Notes under the pieces: generated by a model
What the model saw: only the letters and a program-made list of their open reading frames with translations
What the model was told of the DNA's origin: nothing
Database searches by the model: none
Position numbers and translations under genes: made by a program
Source: Clusia tigrina
Taxonomy: Eukaryota > Arthropoda > Insecta > Diptera > Clusiidae
Assembly (NCBI GenBank): GCA_920105625.2
Contig: OV050030.1
Span: 69,192,111 to 69,256,110 of the forward strand
DNA length: 64,000 nt
Reading direction: 5' to 3'
In this document: piece after piece, positions 44,600 through 55,318 of the stretch
How the letters are laid out: each line of letters starts with the position of its first letter
How positions within the stretch are numbered: the stretch's first letter is position 1

Positions 44600-46110
44600 T
44601 TTGGGCAAATCAAGCAGATTCAGGAAGACGACACCAACATTTTTCGTGTCACCACGAGATCCAAATCAAAAACAAATCCTTCAATAAACACACCAGAAAG
44701 ACAAAATGGAAAAATATTGCTGAACATACTCGTATATGAAGCGATAACTTATGAGGAAGTAAAAAAGTTACCTTGACTAAAATACATGTTAAAGAGGAGT
44801 ACTCCAAAATTAAGAATATTTAATAAAAGTAAAGTTCTAGAACTAAATATTGAAAATCATATTGTTCCAGGGAAAATTGCTTTAGAGCAATTATTTTCAA
44901 TACTTTAAAAATTAGTTGACAATACTGATTGGAAAAATTTTAAATTACACAAAATGATCAATTATTCAAATAAGTCGACGTGAATGGATTTAAAAACATA
45001 GGCAACAAAATTCTAAAAACGAAAACCAATAGCAATGACTCCAAACATATATACTATAAACTCAGAGGCTCAAAGATAAGAAATACTTAGGCAGCATCAT
45101 GAAAATGCAATATTCGGCGGCCATATTGGAATTACAAGAATGTTAGTCAAAATAAAAAGACAATATACGTGGAGAAACCTAACGAAAGACGCCAGAAAAT
45201 TTGTAAAAAAACTGCGAAAAATGTAAGATAAAAAAATCGGGTGTAAAAAATGTCGAACCATTAACAAAAACACGCCAACACCAACCAAGGCGTTCGACAC
45301 CATACAAGTAGACACCGTAGGACCAATGCCTAAATCGTTCCAAAATAAACAATTATTATTATTATTACAATTAATATTTTTATTATTATTATTACAATTA
45401 TTATTATTATTACAATTCACAATTATATGTGATGTGACGAAATATTTAATAATTGTGCCAATACCAAATAAAACAGCGAAAGAGGTAGCCAAGGCGATCG
45501 TTGAAAATTGTATTTTAATACACGGTCCCATAAAAACAATATTAACTGACATGGGAAAAGAATATAAAAACGAAATCCTCACTGAAATATGCAAATTATT
45601 AAAAATTACTAAAACGTCTACCGCTTATCATCACCAAACTCAATAGAACGTAGTCATAAAACACTGAGTATCTAAGATCATACTTAAACACAGACAAAAG
45701 TAATTGGGATGAATATGTCAAATATTTCACATATTCATATAACACCACACCATCCTCAACTCATGGTTACACACAATTCGAGTTAGTCTATGGAAAAACC
45801 CCACCTTCCTATGATTTCTTGGCAAACCCACATGTAGATCCTTTATACAATATAGAGTTCAAATTTAGGCTACAAATTGCACAAAAGAGAGGAAATGAAT
45901 TTTTATAAAAAGCTAAAGAAAATTATAAAACTTGGTATGATAGGCGAATTCCAGTAAATGATATGGTTTACCTTCGAGATGAATCTGCCCATAAACTAGA
46001 TAGCATATATAAAGGTCCATATAAAGTACTTGATCTTGATGATCTAAACAACTGCACAATTAGAGTTACATCAAAAAACCAAGTAGTACATAAGAATATA
46101 TTAAAAAAGA
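44600..46110 (+). pseudogene. Integrase, 412/mdg1-like, with a (TTA)n insertion
   Basis: The zinc-finger region reads HHENAIFGGHIGITRML, and after a shift CEKCKIKKSGVKN. The first catalytic Asp lies in TIQVDTVGPMPKSF. A low-complexity ATT/TTA stretch at 45339-45419 interrupts the core. It then continues IICDVTKYLIIVPIPNK, ILTDMGKEY and KITKTSTAYHHQTQ before further stops. The tail to 46110 reads FKGPYKVLD-like integrase C terminus. Confidence 0.8.
45339..45419. repeat. ATT/TTA microsatellite inside integrase
   Basis: Repeats such as TTATTATTATTACAATTA occupy about 80 bp and keep the reading frame open with Leu codons. The interval replaces expected integrase residues between MPKSF and the next core strand. 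Confidence 0.85.
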
Positions 46111-46385
46111 TGTAAGCAATGAAATAATAAAGAAAATTAATTTTTATTCATATATACTCGTACATAGACTAAAATAAAAAAGGAAAACACAATACCAAAA
46201 AATTTTTAGTTAAGTATAAAATAATATAATTTACAAAACTACACTTCAGAAAATATATATGTACAATTGAATTTACATTTAAATAACTTTAGATAAATAT
46301 AGAATTTTAAGATAAATATATTTTTATAAAACATGTAGTTCTAGGTCAGGTGTGAAGAATTATTAATTCATTGGCAGACGTGCAC
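46111..46385 (+). other. 3' untranslated region of the 412/mdg1-like element
   Basis: AT-rich with no ORF. Confidence 0.5.
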
Positions 46386-46402
46386 AAGAATTAAAATTTC
46401 TT
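46386..46402 (+). promoter_or_regulatory. Weak stem-loop upstream of the PPT (412/mdg1-like)
   Basis: AAGAA-TTAAAAT-TTCTT: only 5 paired bases and a 7-base loop, ending 4 bases before the PPT. On its own it would be unremarkable. Confidence 0.35.
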
Positions 46403-46406
46403 CATG

Positions 46407-46421
46407 AAAAAAGGGAGGGAT
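46407..46421 (+). other. Polypurine tract, 412/mdg1-like
   Basis: AAAAAAGGGAGGGA, followed by the LTR start TGTATGC. Confidence 0.8.
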
Positions 46422-46875
46422 TGTATGCATTGCGTTACATAATGATATTTGGTAACTTCTCTTTCAGTTTCAATGAAACTACTAACGGTGTGACCCGTTT
46501 ACCCAAATTAATCAGATATAATCAAAATAGCCGACACTTGCAATTTTAAGTAAAGAATAACAAACTCAAATAATTTAGCCCCTGAAACCAAACACTTTAA
46601 CCCAATTTACTTTATGTTTGTCATTCGCTACGCAGTCGTCTTGACCGACATGCATAGCTCATGTGACACCACTTATGTAGTGATCTAACATAATGCATTC
46701 CAAAGCTGAATTATAAGAAAACACATGTAGTTCTAAAAGTAGAGTATAAATAGTTAGAGTAAGAATAGTTTAAGTGTAGATGGTAATTTGTACATGGCCG
46801 GTGCAGACGTTACTCTGCCGGATTAAATAATCAATAAGGGACAAAGTAATAAATATAATTTGTTGTCTTATTACA
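46422..46875 (+). mobile_element. 3' LTR of the 412/mdg1-like element
   Basis: It starts TGTATGCATT and ends TTATTACA, 454 bp. A TATA-like GTATAAATAG lies near 46743 and an AATAAA-rich segment near 46848. Helitron helicase sequence follows directly. Confidence 0.8.
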
Positions 46876-47070
46876 GTGCGATCCCTGCTGACGAAACTGG
46901 ATTAATAACATTGCCAATTGATTTTTTCCGTTTTGTACAAAGAGGAATTGATTGAACGTGTTTTCCCTAACATACCACAACAGTGTAAATGCCAGGCATG
47001 GTTGAGTGATAAAACAATATTAGCGGCTATAAACAAAGATGTTAGAGAATTAAACACGGCTATACGGCTG
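46876..47070 (+). pseudogene. Helitron helicase C-terminal fragment
   Basis: Reads IPADETGLITLPIDFF, then after a shift EELIERVFPNIPQQC and QAWLSDKTILAAINKDV. This is the C-terminal Pif1-like helicase region of Helitrons. It may be the other end of the Helitron cut at 30089, with two LTR elements between, but strand-specific identity cannot be tested because the pieces do not overlap. Confidence 0.75.
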
Positions 47071-47129
47071 GTAGAGGGGGGTTAAGGTTGTAGGTTGCAT
47101 CAACAAGAAGACTCTGGACTTTTTAACGC

Positions 47130-47491
47130 GTGCAATTAGCGGTCTTGACCCCCTCTGGCGGGGCGCTCGGTTGGAGGTGGTGCCTCGTTCTCTGCTTCCG
47201 ATCCGCCCGGTTTTTTTGGTGTGGATTCCACCTCCGGTTCCGGACCAGGAATCCATACTCAAGCTGATCGGACGGCAGAACCAGTCTCTGAATTCGGCGG
47301 AGTGGCGGGTGATCTCCGTGACCCCCTGCAAAAATGGAGTGGGAAGTTATGCGGTGCTCGCAGTGGACTCAGCATCGCTATCAAAATTAAGGAACGACTT
47401 CATTAAATTCGGGTTCGGCTCTCTTATGGTTCGCGTGCCGGGTGACCGGTCAAAAACCAATGGAGAGGAGGCTAGAGGTGGTGCAAATTAA
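47130..47491 (+). pseudogene. ORF1 C-terminal part, LOA-like LINE
   Basis: Reads ARLEVVPRSLLPIRPV and FLVWIPPPVPDQESIL, then a Lys/Arg/Glu-rich end (DRSKTNGEEARGG). The N-terminal two-thirds, including any zinc knuckles, is absent. It overlaps the start of ORF2, as usual in this group. Confidence 0.65.
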
Positions 47492-49425
47492 TTTGCATCT
47501 CAGCCTCGCTCGATTTAATGATAGCCCTTGTTCAGGAGCCTTGGCTCGTCAGAGGTAAGGTAAGCGGACTCGGGATGGATGGTTATCGTCTCTACATTCC
47601 ACAAGCACAAGGTAAGATCAGAACGTGCATAGTGGCAAATCAATATTTTTCTTCTTACTCCCTACAGCACTGGAGACCTTACAACGGTGGTATGCGAGCA
47701 TAGGCACAAACCTAGTTTGTTGCTAACGTCCGCATACTTTCCGTACAACGAGGAACGGCCGCCACCACAGATCTTCCGGCAACTTATCGCCTATGGTGAG
47801 TCACGCGGACTAGGCATAGTGGCCGGCTGTGACGCAAACGGGCACCATGAGCTGTGGGGCAGCACTGATACCAATGGTAGGGGTGAGTCCATTTTTGATT
47901 ACATGCTCTCCACTAGCCTAACTTTATGTAACGAGGGAAATCAGCCAACGTTTCGTAATAGGGTTAGGGAGGATGTGTTTGATATCACTCTGGCCACTGG
48001 GTCTAATACCATAAGGGTCGACAACTGGAGAGTATCTGATGGCTGTTCCATTTCGGATCATAGTCGGATGCGCTTCTCAGTCTACTCAGAGGTAGTGGCC
48101 CCACGGCTTTTTAGGAACCCTAAAAAGACTGACTGGTACAAATTCTCAAAACTGGCTACCCAAAAACTTACTTTGATTAAAGTCAAGGTCGGCGAAGGGA
48201 ATGCCAACATTGATAAGGAGGTAGATCGTCTTTCGGAGATATTGAAACAATCCTTTGACCTATCTTGTCCCTTGATTAGGCCGCGTGCTAAATCAAAACA
48301 GTCGGCTGGAAGAGCATTGGGAAAATTATAGTCAGTTTTAATGAGTATAAAAGCAAAATTAGGGCTGCAAAAGGGAGTCCTGGCAACAGTTCTGCGGAAC
48401 TCTGCAGTCGGTAAATGAGGCATCGAGATTCAGGAAAAATTCTGTCCAGAACCACGACGGTTCTCGGCAGTGTGTGGAGACGGGATGGCTCATGGACTGG
48501 CTCGTGTCAGGAGTCCTTGGAGGTTTTGATGGAAACGCACTTTCCAGGTTGCACGGACTCGCAAATCGTCCATACGCAGTCGGTAAATCTTGCACGTGTT
48601 TCAGGGACCGACGTGTCGGATATCGTGAGGGGGGACAAGATTGCATGGGCGATAGGCTCCTTCGACCCGTACAAGTCAGTGGGTCCTGATGGGCTGAGGG
48701 CGTCATTCCCCATCTAGTTCACATATTCACAAGGTGTCTCAAGGATGGGTACGTGCCAAAAAGTTGGAGAGAAGTCAGGGTGGTTTTCATTCCAAAAGCG
48801 GGAAAAATAAATCACTACTGACAGGGATTACAGACCAATAAATCATTCATCGTTTATTCTTAAAACATTTGAGAGACTTATTGACCTGTATATTAGAAGG
48901 GTTACCAATATTCGCACAATGCATACTGCGCACCACGCATACCTTAAGGGTAGATCAGTGGATAGCGCACTTCATGAAGTGGTTGGTATCATTGAGAGGT
49001 CAATGAATAAGGAATACACGTTGGTAGGTTTTCTGGACATTGAGAAGGCCTTCAACAATGTAAATACAGAGGCGATATGTAAGGCGCTGAGAGATCACGG
49101 AGTGAAGGAATTCATAGTGACATGGATTAACACAATGCTAGTAAGCAGGGTTATTAACGCCACTATGGGGGCGGACTCGGTGAGTAGGAGGACTAAAAGG
49201 GGCACGCCGCAGGGGGAGTGCTATCACCTCTGCTATGGCTTATAGTAGTAAATGAGATCTTAGAAAGCTTCAAAGCAAAGAGAACAAAAATTGTAGCCTA
49301 CGCTGATGACATTTCCATACTAATCCCGGGCAAGTTCTTGTCAACGATTACCGAAATCATGGAATCAGCATTGCGCGAGATTTCCGGATGGGCTGAGCGC
49401 AGCGGCAAGACAGTCATATCGGCTG
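47480..49425 (+). pseudogene. ORF2 endonuclease and reverse transcriptase, LOA-like LINE
   Basis: Endonuclease: IALVQEPWLVRGKVSGLG (first metal-binding Glu), VAGCDANGHHELWGS, TFRNRVREDVFDITLAT and CSISDHSRMRFSV (catalytic Asp-His). RT: SVGPDGLRASFPI, a frame break near 48716, then GFLDIEKAFNNVN, KRGTPQGE and IVAYADDISILI (YADD catalytic pair at about 49300). Stops and shifts lie near 47700, 48330, 48717 and 49240. Catalytic residues remain recognisable. Confidence 0.85.
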
Positions 49426-50300
49426 CTTGATGCATGCAGCGTCTTTCAGGCCGAAGTCTATGCAATTGAGAAAGCAGCCTGACTAATACAAAGTAGTACA
49501 ATTCGACATTCGAATAACACTATCTTTTTGGATAATCAGGCGGCGCTTAAGGCAATAGAATCCAATACAGTTAAATCGAAGCTGGTAATGAATTGTCGTA
49601 CCTCACTACTGAACATTGGATCCCACAAGGTCTCACTTTGCTGGGTCCCCGGACACAGTGATATAGAAGGGAATGAATTAGCGGACGAGATGGCCACAAG
49701 GGGCTCTGAAATGGACATTAACGAAGCAGATACCTCAATACAAATCTCGATATGCAAACTGTTTAGGAACGTAGATGAATTCACTATTGCAGTGACAAAT
49801 AACTTATGGACTAATCGGGACGACTGTGAAGTTTCAAGGGCCTGATGGCCTAGTTTAGACATGAAGAGAATGAAGGTTCTCTTAGGGCTGAACAAACCTG
49901 CAGTAAGGGTGCTTACGGGGGACATTACGGGGCATTATGCTATCGCACCAATCCTTCAACATTGGCGTATGCAGTCGAGCGGGCTATGTAGGAGTTGCCA
50001 TGATGAAGAAGAGATAGATAGATAGAGAGATTCATCACTTTTTATGTCAATGTCCGAGACTACAGTTGAAACGATTTCAATGTTTGGGGTCGCGCTTCTT
50101 CACAAGTTTGACAGAGATAACGAAGGTAGATTTATCGGATCTTCTCACTTTCATCTGGAAAACCAAATGGTTTAATAGGGATGGAACTTCCAAGGTTTAT
50201 GGAGACCGAGGGTAAGGATGAGTATGCTTCCTCCTGGCATTTTTTTTGAAGGCAGTCACAATGGACATATATGTCTATATCGTATCCGCACACGCCTTCC
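49426..50300 (+). pseudogene. RNase H and C-terminal zinc motif, LOA-like LINE
   Basis: The end of RT is missing; the sequence jumps to SVFQAEVYAIEKAA, then IFLDNQAALKAIESN and LCWVPGHSDIEGNELADEM, the catalytic pieces of a LINE RNase H. Further on comes GLCRSCHDEEE and a CQCP-type motif near 50040-50060, a CCHC finger at the end of ORF2 in this group. Confidence 0.75.
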
Positions 50301-50329
50301 CAACCTAACCTAACCTAACCTCGTGCTGA

Positions 50330-51427
50330 TCTTTATAATTATTTAACTGAATTTGTGCACAATAATAATAGCAAGGGTCCGTCAGCAGGCCGTCAAGTTA
50401 TCTCACCATCTTCGTTTACCGGTTCCCCACGTAATATGTATCAAAATTAGTTAGACGCAATGTATATTTTTCAACATTTTGGGAGACCATCACAATTTAT
50501 TACTATGATATGTACCGAAATGGCCAGAAATTGATAAAGCTCCTCATGGCAGTGAAGCTCATTTCCGTCCTGAAATTGTTGTGCACGTTTTCAAAAAGTA
50601 AGCTTAAAGAGCTTATTAATTCAATTGTTCGAAAATAAATTTTTGTCAAAGTAGAAACAATTATTTACACTACTGAGTTCCAAAAACGGGACCTTCCGAA
50701 TGCACATATATTGATGAGTCTGCCACATTAGGACAGATTCAGTGTTAATGATGATATACTGACAAAGCAGTTTCCACTGAAATTCCCAATCTAGAAACTC
50801 ATCCAAAATTACATGAATAGGTCAGGCGTCATATGATTTATGGACCATGTGGAACCCATAATCCGAGAGGGATGGTGTGTGTTCTTTTAGCTAAATTTTA
50901 ATGTCATCTCTACGAGTGTTAAGAGTTTGAAATATATTTACAAGTACGTTTATAAAGGATATGATTGTGCGACAGTAGAATTAGGAGTAGTGAATAATGA
51001 ATTGCAGATTAATAAGACTCAACATTTCTTGAAGGATCGTTGTGTTAGTTCAACAGAAGCTGCATGACGTATATTTGAATTTCCGATGCACTTTTAATCG
51101 CACACGATAATAACAGCAATAATTCATATGTTGAATTCGTTAAATCTTTTATATATACCAACTGCTTTCAGTTATATAGCTTCAACTCTTTTAATTCTGT
51201 GTCACATATTAGAGCTATCAGTCGACTCCGTCAATTCAGCTTCTTTGATAATTATTGATGATCTTTCAATGTTCCCACTTCATGCATTAAATTTAATTGA
51301 TAAATTTTTGAGAGATTTGAGTAGGAATGACAATAAAAATAAATTATTTGGAGGCAAGACAAAACTCATAATATATTGTTTTGAGCATAATAGTCAGTAT
51401 GCGAGAGATATAGAACCTCTAATGTAA
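50330..51427 (+). pseudogene. Second Helitron relic (Rep and helicase pieces)
   Basis: Starts RADLYNYLTEFVHNN, then VISPSSFTGSPRNMYQN and FQHFGRPSQFITM (Rep-like N domain). Later pieces read HMIYGPCGTHNPRGM, YIYKYVYKGYDCA and, near 51260, LIIIDDLSMFPLHALN, the Walker B region of the Pif1-like helicase. It is full of stops and more diverged than the copy at 28473-30089, so it is a different Helitron. Confidence 0.75.
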
Positions 51428-52195
51428 GAGAGAGACATTTTGAAACATATCCTTTATTCAACCTATGAACAAATGATATAAATATCAGAACAATCAACAT
51501 TAAAGATTATTCACAGACTTTATATATGAGGATACGTTTAAAATATATTAGCAAATATGATAGCAAAGGCAATAATAAATTTATAAAAAAAAGTTTCTAA
51601 TGTTATTTCGGATGATCATAAAAATTTAACCAATTTAAAATAAAGAAACATTTACATAATAATGTTGATAATTTTATTATGTGTGTGTGTGTCTGGCTAT
51701 TACGATTTAAGTTACCTATCGTCTGTACTCCCGTATCCGTATTGTCAACTAATTAATTAATAAATTATAAGATTAATTAATTAATGAAAAATAAAAAAAG
51801 AAATTAAAATGAAAGCAAAGAAACCTTTTTTTGTTTTATTATATGAAACTTTCACATTATACAAATACAAAAACACAATATACATACAACCAATCACCAC
51901 ATAGTAGATATATTCCCACTTACATACGAACATTCAGCTAGTTTGCTGAAACCAAATATCAATAACCTACACCTTCATCTTATAGAAATAACAAACATGC
52001 TTATACTACGGATGCACTGTCTATAAGAATATAGATTGCACTTAAATAATCGCTTGCAATTCCCATATTTACTTTCCGCAATGGGTAAACTGCAAAAATT
52101 TATTTATTTTTTTTAATATAAAATAAACTAAACATTTTTATATAAAGAGAAGGAAAATTATTTTAGATCACATTTTAAACACAAGTAGTGTCAGA
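51428..52195. other. AT-rich stretch without a supported gene
   Basis: Contains a short GT microsatellite near 51677-51690 and TTAATTAATTAAT near 51748. Nothing coding is supported. Confidence 0.6.
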
Positions 52196-52404
52196 ATGGA
52201 TAGGGAAAAAATAGAAAATTTTTTACAAAGCGTAAGAGTGTGTCTCCAACTTTTCAGAGATATTTCTTGGGATCTACCCGAACAGGAGATAATAATAGAG
52301 AGTATAATTGAATATAATTCCAAATATTTGAATATTTTTCCCGGCCGGAAATCGAGGCTGTGGTGGATGAGATGCTAGAATATTGCCTCGTAAACAATTA
52401 TGAA
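52196..52404 (+). pseudogene. Exon-like remnant, family A copy 2
   Basis: From ATG at 52196: MDREKIENFLQSVRVCLQLF, then DISWDLPEQEIIIESI and KYLNIF. After a frameshift near 52340 it continues EIEAVVDEMLEYCLVNNYE, ending at a GTACGT splice-donor-like site (52405-52410). By eye homologous to 17935-18122. The product is unknown; the frameshift suggests decay. Confidence 0.45.
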
Positions 52405-52410
52405 GTACGT

Positions 52411-53819
52411 TTTTTTGGGGTTGGGTTTTGTGTTATTGCATCAAAATTTAAATAATTAATAAGTGTAAGACTATTAAAATGAAAACTAAGAAATATTTTT
52501 TCTTCTTTTACCTGAAGCTTTACCATTACAAAAATATAAACATACATATAGACAAGCTCACACCACATACTTACGAACATTCAGATACTTTGTTGAGACC
52601 AAATATCAACAACCCATACCTTCATCTTATAAAAATAACAAGCATTCATACACATCCATACAAACAAACTTACATACAACCACCCACAACATAGCAGGTC
52701 GTACGGTGCTCACCGTACAGCCCACTTATTTAATAACAAATTTAAAAAACAAATCGTATCCCGCGCACAGCACTCCATCACCCAGCACCCGGCACCCAGC
52801 CCCAAGCGCATTACACCAACCAAATTCCCCACCACCCCCTCTGCATACTACATGCATTGTTTAATTTTTACTGAATAAAATGCCCGGCCCGGCGCCTGCG
52901 GATTCATATTAAAAATTTGTTCACCCATTAAAATTTTTTTAATTTTATTTTTTTTTATAGCTATCGTATTAACATTTGCCAATGACACAAAACGAGCAAA
53001 CTTTTTACCAAGCTTTCAATAAACTTATAACAAGAAATATTTTACATCACATAAAATATTTTACATTGCACCGACTATGACGTCATTCCATTGTGTGCGC
53101 GAGAAGAACATATATAAGAACAAGAAATTCGACAGGTTGGCATGGACCGCATTTTGTATGAAAAATGTGCCCCGGAAATCTCATATTTATACTACTAATA
53201 TCAAATAATGGTTGCTTCTGCGGAAGGTTTATCTGTATTGTTAACATTAAGTAAACTGCACGTTGCACGTGTGATCTTGAAATTCGAGATATTATACATA
53301 CAAAATATACTTATTGAATTAATTGTAGGGCTTCCACGACTATCACTTGATTGAGGATTATAAACATTTAGAATTTATTCCAGGAGAATCCTACTCAAAT
53401 GCTAAACTAATGCAATGGTCTATATAATGTTTATTTGGGAGTAAATTTAGGATTTATTTCCGATAGGGAATTAACTCAGGAAAAAGTAAAATAAAGCTCA
53501 CTTTAGAAAGTACCTATTCCTACATGTCATAGTGGTTAAAATGACCACATTCTGCGGCCAAACGCCCATGTTTAAGGTTCTGCTTTCAAAATATTTGATA
53601 GTTGCGTTGTATTCTGGATATTGTAGTTAGAAAATAAATGAAAAATTTACGAATGGTTGGTAACCCTGGTCCCCGTACAGTTAATCTAAAATTAGTTATT
53701 TTAGTCGGTATATATGAAAGCATTTTATTGCAATGGAACAGATGAAAATTAGAAGCGCTTTCGGTAAATACAAAATTTGAAGTGTGATTATTTTAGCAAT
53801 GGAGAATAATAGTAACTAT
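52411..53819. other. Intergenic AT-rich DNA with a small hairpin
   Basis: GTACGGTG-CT-CACCGTAC at 52701-52718 is an 8-bp perfect stem. It lacks the CTRR end expected at a Helitron 3' terminus just after it. No coding region is supported; AAAATGACCACATTCTGCGG (53555-53574) resembles 19762-19781. Confidence 0.5.
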
Positions 53820-54333
53820 TGTTTCTGCGCGATATTAGAATTACGTATTGTGACTCTTGCGTCTCAGCTATAAATCAATAACTGACTAATTTTAATAGTC
53901 TGAGTGAGAACATGTTAGGTTTCTGGAATGCTTCTATTTCCTACAAATCAATATGTTTGTTTTATTGTGTTTATGTGTATATGTATTAATTTATAAGTGC
54001 ACAAATTTATGTTTTGTGTTATATGTTGTATTTTTCAAAAAGAAGTCAGCAGTCTAATCCTATGTAGTTTCCTCACCCGATGCTGCTCCGTTGCCGGTCT
54101 AAATTGAAATGAACGAGCTTCTGCCCACGCTGCCACGCGACAGCTCGTACCATCCGAAGAAGAATAAAGATGGCTGTGCCTTGCTTAAAAAGATCATCCG
54201 ATACTGCTGCTCTCTGCCTTAGACGACATGACGTCGGGAATTCTCTCGACGTCCCGCTGCCCTAACCGAGAGCAACAGCATGGTGACATAGCATCAGGTC
54301 ACAGCCATCTAGAGAGGGGACTCGGCACGAACA
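53820..54333 (-). mobile_element. 3' LTR of the BEL/Pao element
   Basis: On the minus strand it starts TGTTCGTGCC and ends GAAACA, about 514 bp. The first 340 bp from the left match 63657-64000 with few differences, which defines the LTR pair. Confidence 0.85.
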
Positions 54334-54346
54334 TGCCACCCCCCTT
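54334..54346 (-). other. Polypurine tract of the BEL/Pao element
   Basis: Minus-strand AAGGGGGGTGGCA directly before the 3' LTR start. Confidence 0.75.
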
Positions 54347-54359
54347 GCAGTATTGCAAG
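54344..54359 (-). promoter_or_regulatory. Perfect stem-loop at the BEL/Pao PPT
   Basis: CTTGCA-GTAT-TGCAAG (plus strand) is a perfect 6-bp stem with a 4-base loop. It overlaps the upstream three bases of the PPT. Confidence 0.65.
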
Positions 54360-54399
54360 AGGAACGGAATGATCTCGCCGAGCCCCACCCAGTGACCCC

Positions 54400-54935
54400 T
54401 CACACGTGGAGGGTGGTGTGGTGATCACACCGGCATATGGCACAAGGCGGCCTCTGGCATCGTGATGCCATATGCTTGGGCTCCAGGGACTTGAAGTACA
54501 ACATTCGTGCCACTACCTGGTCCCGTCTCTTCATGGCGGAAAGGGTGCGGGAGGCTCTACATCCTTCCATTACATGACCCCACCTCCGGCACATCTTGCA
54601 TCTCTGATTGGGCCCGATCGTTTTGGCGTCGTATTCCTTTGCTTTGTTGTCGGGCAAGCCGCTCTGGTGGCCGCTTGCTGCAAGGGAGCTGCTACTACCA
54701 GTGGTGTCGGCTGAATCGAGCGCGTCCGGACAGGAACTGGGTCTCGCCGCGGTGGATGCGACACGGAATGTGGTTGTAGTGGCTGATCCACGTTTGCCAT
54801 CGTTACTGGATCTCGCCGCGGTGGATGCGACACGGAGTGTCGTGGCAATGGCTGTTTTCGTCCCGGCGTCGAGGCTGGTTGCTCCTGACGACACTGCGCT
54901 CGTTGGGTTGCGGCGATAGTAGCCGGAGACGGCAT
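54400..54935 (-). pseudogene. Zinc-knuckle ORF in the 3' region of the BEL/Pao element
   Basis: A 164-residue minus-strand frame (54894-54400). The N-terminal part is Ser/Thr/Ala-rich and contains a duplicated segment (STAARSSNDGK and STAARPSSCPD) matching a 69-bp DNA repeat. The C-terminal part reads RCKMCRRWGHVMEGC, a CCHC knuckle, then MKRRDQVVARMLY, CQRPPCAICRCDHHTTLHV. This is the zinc-knuckle end typical of BEL/Pao gag, yet it sits between pol and the 3' LTR, while the element's own gag with its own Cys cluster lies at 61008-62473. It could be a second gag fragment from another element or an accessory ORF. Confidence 0.6.
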
Positions 54936-55210
54936 GACCGATAGCGCACAGGGTGCGTATAACCTAGGGAGGCCTATGTAGCGCCGTCCTCTCCAGTACG
55001 CTCGCTGGGACCTCAGTCCTGCCGGGTGGTTAGTGGTAATCTAGAGACGGAATGACAGTGAAGCACGATTAGTTTGTGATCGTAATGTGTTACGATAGCT
55101 AATTTTACTATACGGCTTTCTACTATCGACTATATTCTACTCACCGCATGAGGCGGCATATTGTAAAGACACTACATAGTGGATAGAGATACGTGGGTCT
55201 ATTTATTATT

Positions 55211-55212
<2 letters not shown>
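54936..55212. other. Spacer between zinc-knuckle ORF and LINE tail
   Basis: GC-moderate then AT-rich, no ORF recognised. Probably BEL/Pao sequence. Confidence 0.5.
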
Positions 55213-55285
<73 letters not shown>

Positions 55286-55318
55286 TATTTATTTTTTTTT
55301 TATTTTTTTTTTTTTTTA
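55213..55318. repeat. (TA)n and poly(T) tract
   Basis: About 55 bp of TA followed by T-rich sequence from 55269. On the minus strand this is poly(A) followed by (TA)n, fitting the 3' tail of the minus-strand jockey-type LINE. Confidence 0.85.

Larger units (their letters stand above)
41718..46875 (+). mobile_element. 412/mdg1-like gypsy element, 5' truncated
   Basis: Order on plus: gag, protease, partial RT, RNase H, integrase, PPT, 3' LTR. RNase H and integrase readings (NPSSKLTRMRLDLEEFDFE, IEQELTAIHWAI) match the 412/mdg1 lineage style. The 5' LTR and PBS are missing; gag begins directly after the preceding element's LTR. The RT palm is deleted and many stops are present. Confidence 0.85.
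47071..50322 (+). mobile_element. LOA-like non-LTR retrotransposon (LINE)
   Basis: Contains the end of ORF1, then endonuclease, RT and RNase H of ORF2, and ends with a CCTAACCTAACCTAACCT-type tail at 50301-50322. Presence of an RNase H after RT and the ORF1 style (ARLEVVPRSLLPIRPVF) suit the LOA/I group. It is 5' truncated at about 47071 and internally deleted after the RT YADD box. Confidence 0.8.

Noticed and set aside
52701..52718. Hairpin as a Helitron 3' terminus
   Set aside because: Helitron ends need CTRR about 10 bases after the hairpin; none is present here.
53083..53268. Minus-strand 61-residue frame as a small gene
   Set aside because: No domain, poor context and AT-rich surroundings; indistinguishable from chance.
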